NCBI RefSeq assembly: GCF_020731415.2
Contig: NZ_CP088273.1
Coordinates: 1,865,001 to 1,929,000, forward strand
Reading direction: 5' to 3'
Length of the DNA stretch: 64,000 nucleotides
Source of the DNA: Phyllobacterium sp. T1293
Lineage (GTDB): Bacteria > Pseudomonadota > Alphaproteobacteria > Rhizobiales > Rhizobiaceae
Part shown: in pieces, positions 62,601 to 64,000 of the stretch
Numbering within the stretch: position 1 is the stretch's first letter
How the letters are laid out: each line of letters starts with the position of its first letter
The notes under the pieces: model-generated
Seen by the model: the letters and a program-made list of their open reading frames with translations, nothing else
Told to the model about the DNA's origin: nothing
The model's database searches: none
Made by a program: the position numbers and the translations under genes

Positions 62601-63237
62601 CCCCGGCTGCTTCGTCTCCCTTGGTTAAAATGGTGAGTTTCTTCCCCGAAATGTGCGACAGGGCGCCCGATGAGAGAAGCGCTCTTGCACCCTTTCCCGA
62701 TGTATTGACCGTGGTGCCTTCGAACAATGTGATCTTTCCACCCTTCTCAGCCCACACCGCGGTGGCGTCGTCACCGCCAGTGATGATTGTCAGCGGCGCG
62801 GCACTGGTGATGACGCCCTTCTTGTTGCGGGCGATTAACGCGCTTCCGGCACCCCCCTTAACTTTGCCAGTGTCGTGGGTTCCGTTTGCGGTTTTTGCTG
62901 TGTCGTCGGCAATCACGTTGACCGACGGGAGTTGGACCTTGCCATCGCCAGCCGCGACAATGTTGCCACCACCATTGTTTTCAAGCTGCGGACTATTTGT
63001 ATTCGTATTTGTAGTTGTAGTTGTATTTGTCTTTTTAAGCTGCGGATTTACATTCAAGAATGGATTCCCTTGATAGTTCGACGTCTTGCCCTTCGCCGGT
63101 TCTCCCCCCTCACTGGAATAGGCAGCCGTGAGCAGCAGCGCTACACAGACGCCGCGCAGGAGATGGTTGCGAAATCTGGAATGGCAACGGGAATTTGGGC
63201 GCACAGGGGCAGCCGCAGCTTTGGCGTGAAAAGACAT
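56680..63237 (-). CDS. Giant autotransporter (type V secretion) with duplicated passenger
   Basis: This protein (about 2185 residues) should cross the inner membrane by Sec and the outer membrane through its own barrel. In order it has a long signal peptide (MSFHAKAAAAPVRPNSR to CVALLLTAAYS), passenger module 1 (about 80-640), a Gln/Pro/Lys repeat linker (about 640-945; roughly 15 units of about 18 residues such as KQPKPVVDKDQQPKPASD), passenger module 2 (about 945-1590) nearly copying module 1, a second Pro/Val/Ala-rich linker with KPVDAPKPPVANVP-type repeats (about 1590-1780) and a C-terminal beta-barrel ending ADLTVRF. Each module ends with autotransporter beta-strand repeats (LSGAGGLTKTGDGKLIL, GGSGRVG). 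It is likely an adhesin; start ATG 63237 fits the signal. Confidence 0.9.
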   Translation of the reverse strand: MSFHAKAAAAPVRPNSRCHSRFRNHLLRGVCVALLLTAAYSSEGGEPAKGKTSNYQGNPFLNVNPQLKKTNTTTTTNTNTNSPQLENNGGGNIVAAGDGKVQLPSVNVIADDTAKTANGTHDTGKVKGGAGSALIARNKKGVITSAAPLTIITGGDDATAVWAEKGGKITLFEGTTVNTSGKGARALLSSGALSHISGKKLTILTKGDEAAGATAQDGGSVELTGGKLTTKGKGAFGLMSLGKDSTVTANNVELSTSGAEAHGAIVSDGSKLTITGGSVTALGDKAAALHALSSSKAMNTSTATITNATLRSDKGVGITVTGPSVILKADLTGSTISGASGLLSVKDGGALNLTADAASKLTGTAVVDAKSFANLTLQNNAVWNITGNSNLTSLTLDGGTLRYEAASALQINQPLNLDARGATIDTQNLDVGLWTKLSGAGGLTKTGDGKLILYVQSDYYKGQTKVAAGTLEVIGQLGGVVTVQDKAKLGGSGRVGSLIVEKGGTAAPGNSVGTTLQAGDATFKQGSIFDVEITKDKSRTDQLVVDGEAHLLGGIVNVRLEGDKALLTKETVESLFKKNYVILTAGKMTGKFDDVFPHYNYISPSLAYTDKAVVLGFDLTPAAKTEAEQKLVKEQQELAAKQKLDSDKIKASDNPVKTGENPIKTSENSVKTGEGQQPKPVVDKDQQPKPTNDKQPPSVVDKGQQPQPANDKQPKPVVDKDQQPKPASDKQPKPVVDKDQQPKPASDKQPPSVVANGQQPQPASDKQPPSVVDKDQQPKPASDKQPPSVVANGQQPQPASDKQPPSVVDKDQQPKPVVDKDQQPKPASDKQPPSVVANGQQPQPASDKQPKPVVDKDQQPQPASDKQPKPVVDKDQQPKPASDKQPPSVVDKDQQPKPASDKQPPSVVANGQQPQPANDKQPKPVVDKDQQPKPASDKQPKPVVDKVQLPSVNVIADGKTQIASGTYDTGKTDGGAGSALIARNKEGVITSSTPLVINTGGNDASGVVAAKGGKITLSEGTTVNTSGNNARALLSWDPRSSISGENLTILTKGETADGAKALGEGLVKLTGGTVTTTGRKADGLVSYEKGSQITAEGAEIFTKGDEAVGVMAEKGGSITLTGGKVVTSGKQADGVLALDGGTINLLEGTTVEASGPYAGALSSFGSQSHISGKNLSLSTKGDLAIGAEAQEGGVVELTGGKVTTTGLYAHGLLSSRKGSRLTANGVETSTSGVDTYGVAVSECGELTIIGGSITVSGDRSAALFSQSFADMIDPNIATITNAKLRSDKGVGIDVKDIGTTLTAHLTGSTVSGASGLLSVEDGGTLNLTADAASKLTGTAVVDAKSFANLTLQNNAVWNITGNSNLTSLTLDGGTLRYEAASALQTTKPLDLKERGATIDTQNLDVLLSTKLSGAGGLTKTGDGKLILDAQSGDYKGQTKVAAGTLAVNGQLGGVVTVQDKAKLGGSGRVGTLIVEKGGTAAPGNSVGTLQAGDATFKQGSIFDVEITKDKSRTDQIAVDGEAHLLGGIVNVRLEGDKALLTKETVESLFKKNYVILTAGKMTGKFDDVFPHYNYISPSLAYTDKTVVLGFDLVPPVSKPVDEAKPPVANVPVQPVPAFAEPPKPTVVVTPKPVDAPKPPVANVPVQPVPAFAEPPKPPVVVAPKPVDAPKPPVANVPAQPVPAPAEQPKPPVVVASVQPAPKPVDAPKPPVANVPAQPVQAPAEQPKPPVVVASVQPVSKPVDEAKPPVANVPAQPVQAPVEQPKVVAPVATAVQPVDQRKAEEEADRLKTALLKERVKNLALVDTVTNNQKSVGAAIKTFDLGNPLLNTVLFSKVGEKLDYDALGGDIHASLRGALAKDSQFVRDAASDRIRAAFGDATGSKAAPVLAYGPETKRGNAVAGEAFAAVEPAASTTALWGTAYGSRNHAGTDGNAAGFSRNTGGLITGLDGVLAETWRFGLLAGYGNTSLNADRSHASVDTYQVGVYGGTKVDALTLSLGTSFAHHEISTRRKVAFGSIAETDKAEYAANTVQVFGEAAYRIDTPYAALEPFAAAAYTHLKANDFAELGGITALSGLSGTTDLTTTTLGVRASHSFVLSGTTVLTARGMAGWRHAYGDRAPDVSVALAGADGMLVAGLPLAQDTALAEAGLSFDIGKATTIGVTYTGQFSQQAHDNAVKADLTVRF
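58470..59340 (-). repeat. Near-identical copy of 61380-62260 (module end duplication)
   Basis: Long runs are identical between the two segments (end of module 2 and of module 1), including third codon positions, so they duplicated or were homogenised recently. Upstream parts of the modules have diverged more. Confidence 0.8.
60400..61250 (-). repeat. Short tandem repeats encoding the Gln/Pro/Lys-rich linker of the autotransporter
   Basis: Units of about 54 bases repeat about 15 times, varying at Pro-Lys versus Pro-Ser, Asp-Lys versus Ala-Asn and Lys-Pro versus Gln-Pro positions. Copy number is likely to vary between strains by slippage. The repeat also makes a long unreal frame on the other strand. 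Confidence 0.85.
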
Positions 63238-63470
63238 AAAATATGGTTCCCAACATAGGTGACAGATGAAAAACAAAGGACGTTGAAATACGAATCAATA
63301 TGATTTTTAATACCACCGTTAGAATCGAATATATTGTGCTGCGTCAATGACTTATTGAATATCCGCATAGGATTTTAGTCGTACAAGACATAAGGCTAAC
63401 GCCTCTTGACCCTGAATATCCGGCTGAGGACACTGCCCGGTAAACTGGTGGTAAAACCTGTTTCACGCAT

Positions 63471-63500
63471 AAAAAACCCGCCGGAGTTTCCCCGGCGGGC
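63471..63500 (-). terminator. Intrinsic terminator of the second autotransporter
   Basis: On the minus strand CCCGCCGG and CCGGCGGG form a stem around a 7-base loop, followed by six T. It lies 20 bases after the stop of the partial autotransporter, and shares the CCGCCGG stem with the terminator at 56633. Confidence 0.85.
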
Positions 63501-63519
63501 GGCATTTCAGCATGGGTCC

Positions 63520-64000
63520 TTAGAACCGGATCGTCAGATCAGCCTTGAGGGCATTGTCGTGGTTCCGGTCGGAAAACTGGCCAGCATAGCTGACACCGAT
63601 GCTGGTGGCGTTGCCGATGTCAAAGTCGAGGCCAGCTTCGATAAGCGCTGCATCCCGGGCCGTGCCCAGACCCTTGATCGAGAAGGCGCGGCCGCTTGCA
63701 AAGGCCATGGATGCATCGGGCGCCGTATCGCCAAAAGCATGTTTCCAGCCCGCCATGCCACGGGCAGTGACCATGGTCTTTTCGCTTAAAGCGAAGCTGT
63801 AGGAGGTGCGCAGCCCAAGGGTGGTCGTGGTCAGATCTGTCGTGGCCGACGCGCCTGACAGGGCAGCAACCCCGCCGGTTTCCCTGAAATCATCGGCTTT
63901 CAGGTGGGTATAGGCCACGCCAGCAAAAGGCTCGAACATCACAAAAGGTGTATCAATGCGATAAGCGGCCTCGCCAAAGACCTGCAACGCATTGGCGGCG
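63520..64000 (-). CDS. C-terminal beta-barrel of a second autotransporter (partial)
   Basis: The frame enters from beyond the window's end and stops at TAA (63520-63522). About 160 residues are visible and closely resemble the barrel end of the giant autotransporter (VFGEAAYRIDTPF, AYTHLKADDF, TTDLTTTTLGLRTSYSF, ARGMAGWKHAFGD, and the final ALKADLTIRF). The passenger lies outside the window. It forms a tandem paralogous pair with the giant autotransporter, which begins about 280 bases downstream on the same strand. Confidence 0.88.
   Translation of the reverse strand, partial: AANALQVFGEAAYRIDTPFVMFEPFAGVAYTHLKADDFRETGGVAALSGASATTDLTTTTLGLRTSYSFALSEKTMVTARGMAGWKHAFGDTAPDASMAFASGRAFSIKGLGTARDAALIEAGLDFDIGNATSIGVSYAGQFSDRNHDNALKADLTIRF

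Overview
The window looks like a chromosomal segment of an alphaproteobacterium of the order Hyphomicrobiales (Rhizobiales), most likely Brucellaceae or a close relative (Ochrobactrum/Brucella/Phyllobacterium-like). The basis is protein resemblance from memory: a PleC-like kinase next to glnE, then a two-component pair, degP, the cycHJKL-type cytochrome c maturation operon and feuQ-feuP-feuN, an arrangement I recall from rhizobia. Most genes are GC-rich, with short ATGA or TGATG overlaps inside operons. No rRNA, tRNA, CRISPR array or transposase gene was seen.

Layout. 1-16 kb holds housekeeping and transport genes (glutathione S-transferase, AMP nucleosidase, an EEP-family protein, a LysE exporter with a divergent Lrp regulator, ETF-ubiquinone oxidoreductase, a family 4-like uracil-DNA glycosylase, MFS and EamA transporters, aminopeptidase N, a RelBE-type pair). 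16.5-30.7 kb holds pleC, glnE, a two-component operon, degP, a metallo-hydrolase and ccmIEFH. 31-32.4 kb is an AT-rich acyltransferase gene that looks foreign. 33-35.5 kb is the feuN-feuP-feuQ envelope-sensing locus. 35.6-50.7 kb is a complete gene transfer agent (GTA) head-tail cluster on the minus strand, from a TerS-like gene to the large baseplate protein plus a holin-like gene. 50.8-56.6 kb holds a LysE exporter, a class A penicillin-binding protein and small envelope proteins. 56.7 kb to the end carries a giant autotransporter with a duplicated passenger and the C-terminal barrel of a second autotransporter cut by the window edge.

The most interesting feature is a five-copy family of about 390-400-bp repeats, three in tandem at 2.7-3.85 kb (period 394 bp) and two in tandem at 48.2-48.97 kb (period about 399 bp, inside the GTA cluster between terminase and portal, opposite to the GTA genes). 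On one consistent strand each unit has (i) a leader that folds as a closed junction with three internal hairpins, (ii) a strong GGAGGTGA ribosome-binding site, (iii) a roughly 29-codon open frame beginning Met-Trp and ending in a beta-hairpin-like segment, and (iv) a 3' hairpin, with a GAAA loop in four copies and AAAA in one. Pairing in the 3' hairpin is complete on that strand in all five copies, by Watson-Crick or G-U pairs, while the opposite strand would carry A-C mismatches. Three small frames are intact with many synonymous differences; two share a one-base deletion in the same A-run. The opposite strand carries a promoter-like motif and a terminator-like hairpin reading into the small frame, so the layout resembles tandem type I toxin-antitoxin repeats (LDR, QUAD/Sib). 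I do not recognise the family.

A second repeat family, 30-bp inverted repeats around a related core, occurs four times, once nested around another palindrome and once inside the GTA cluster between the capsid and head-tail connector genes.
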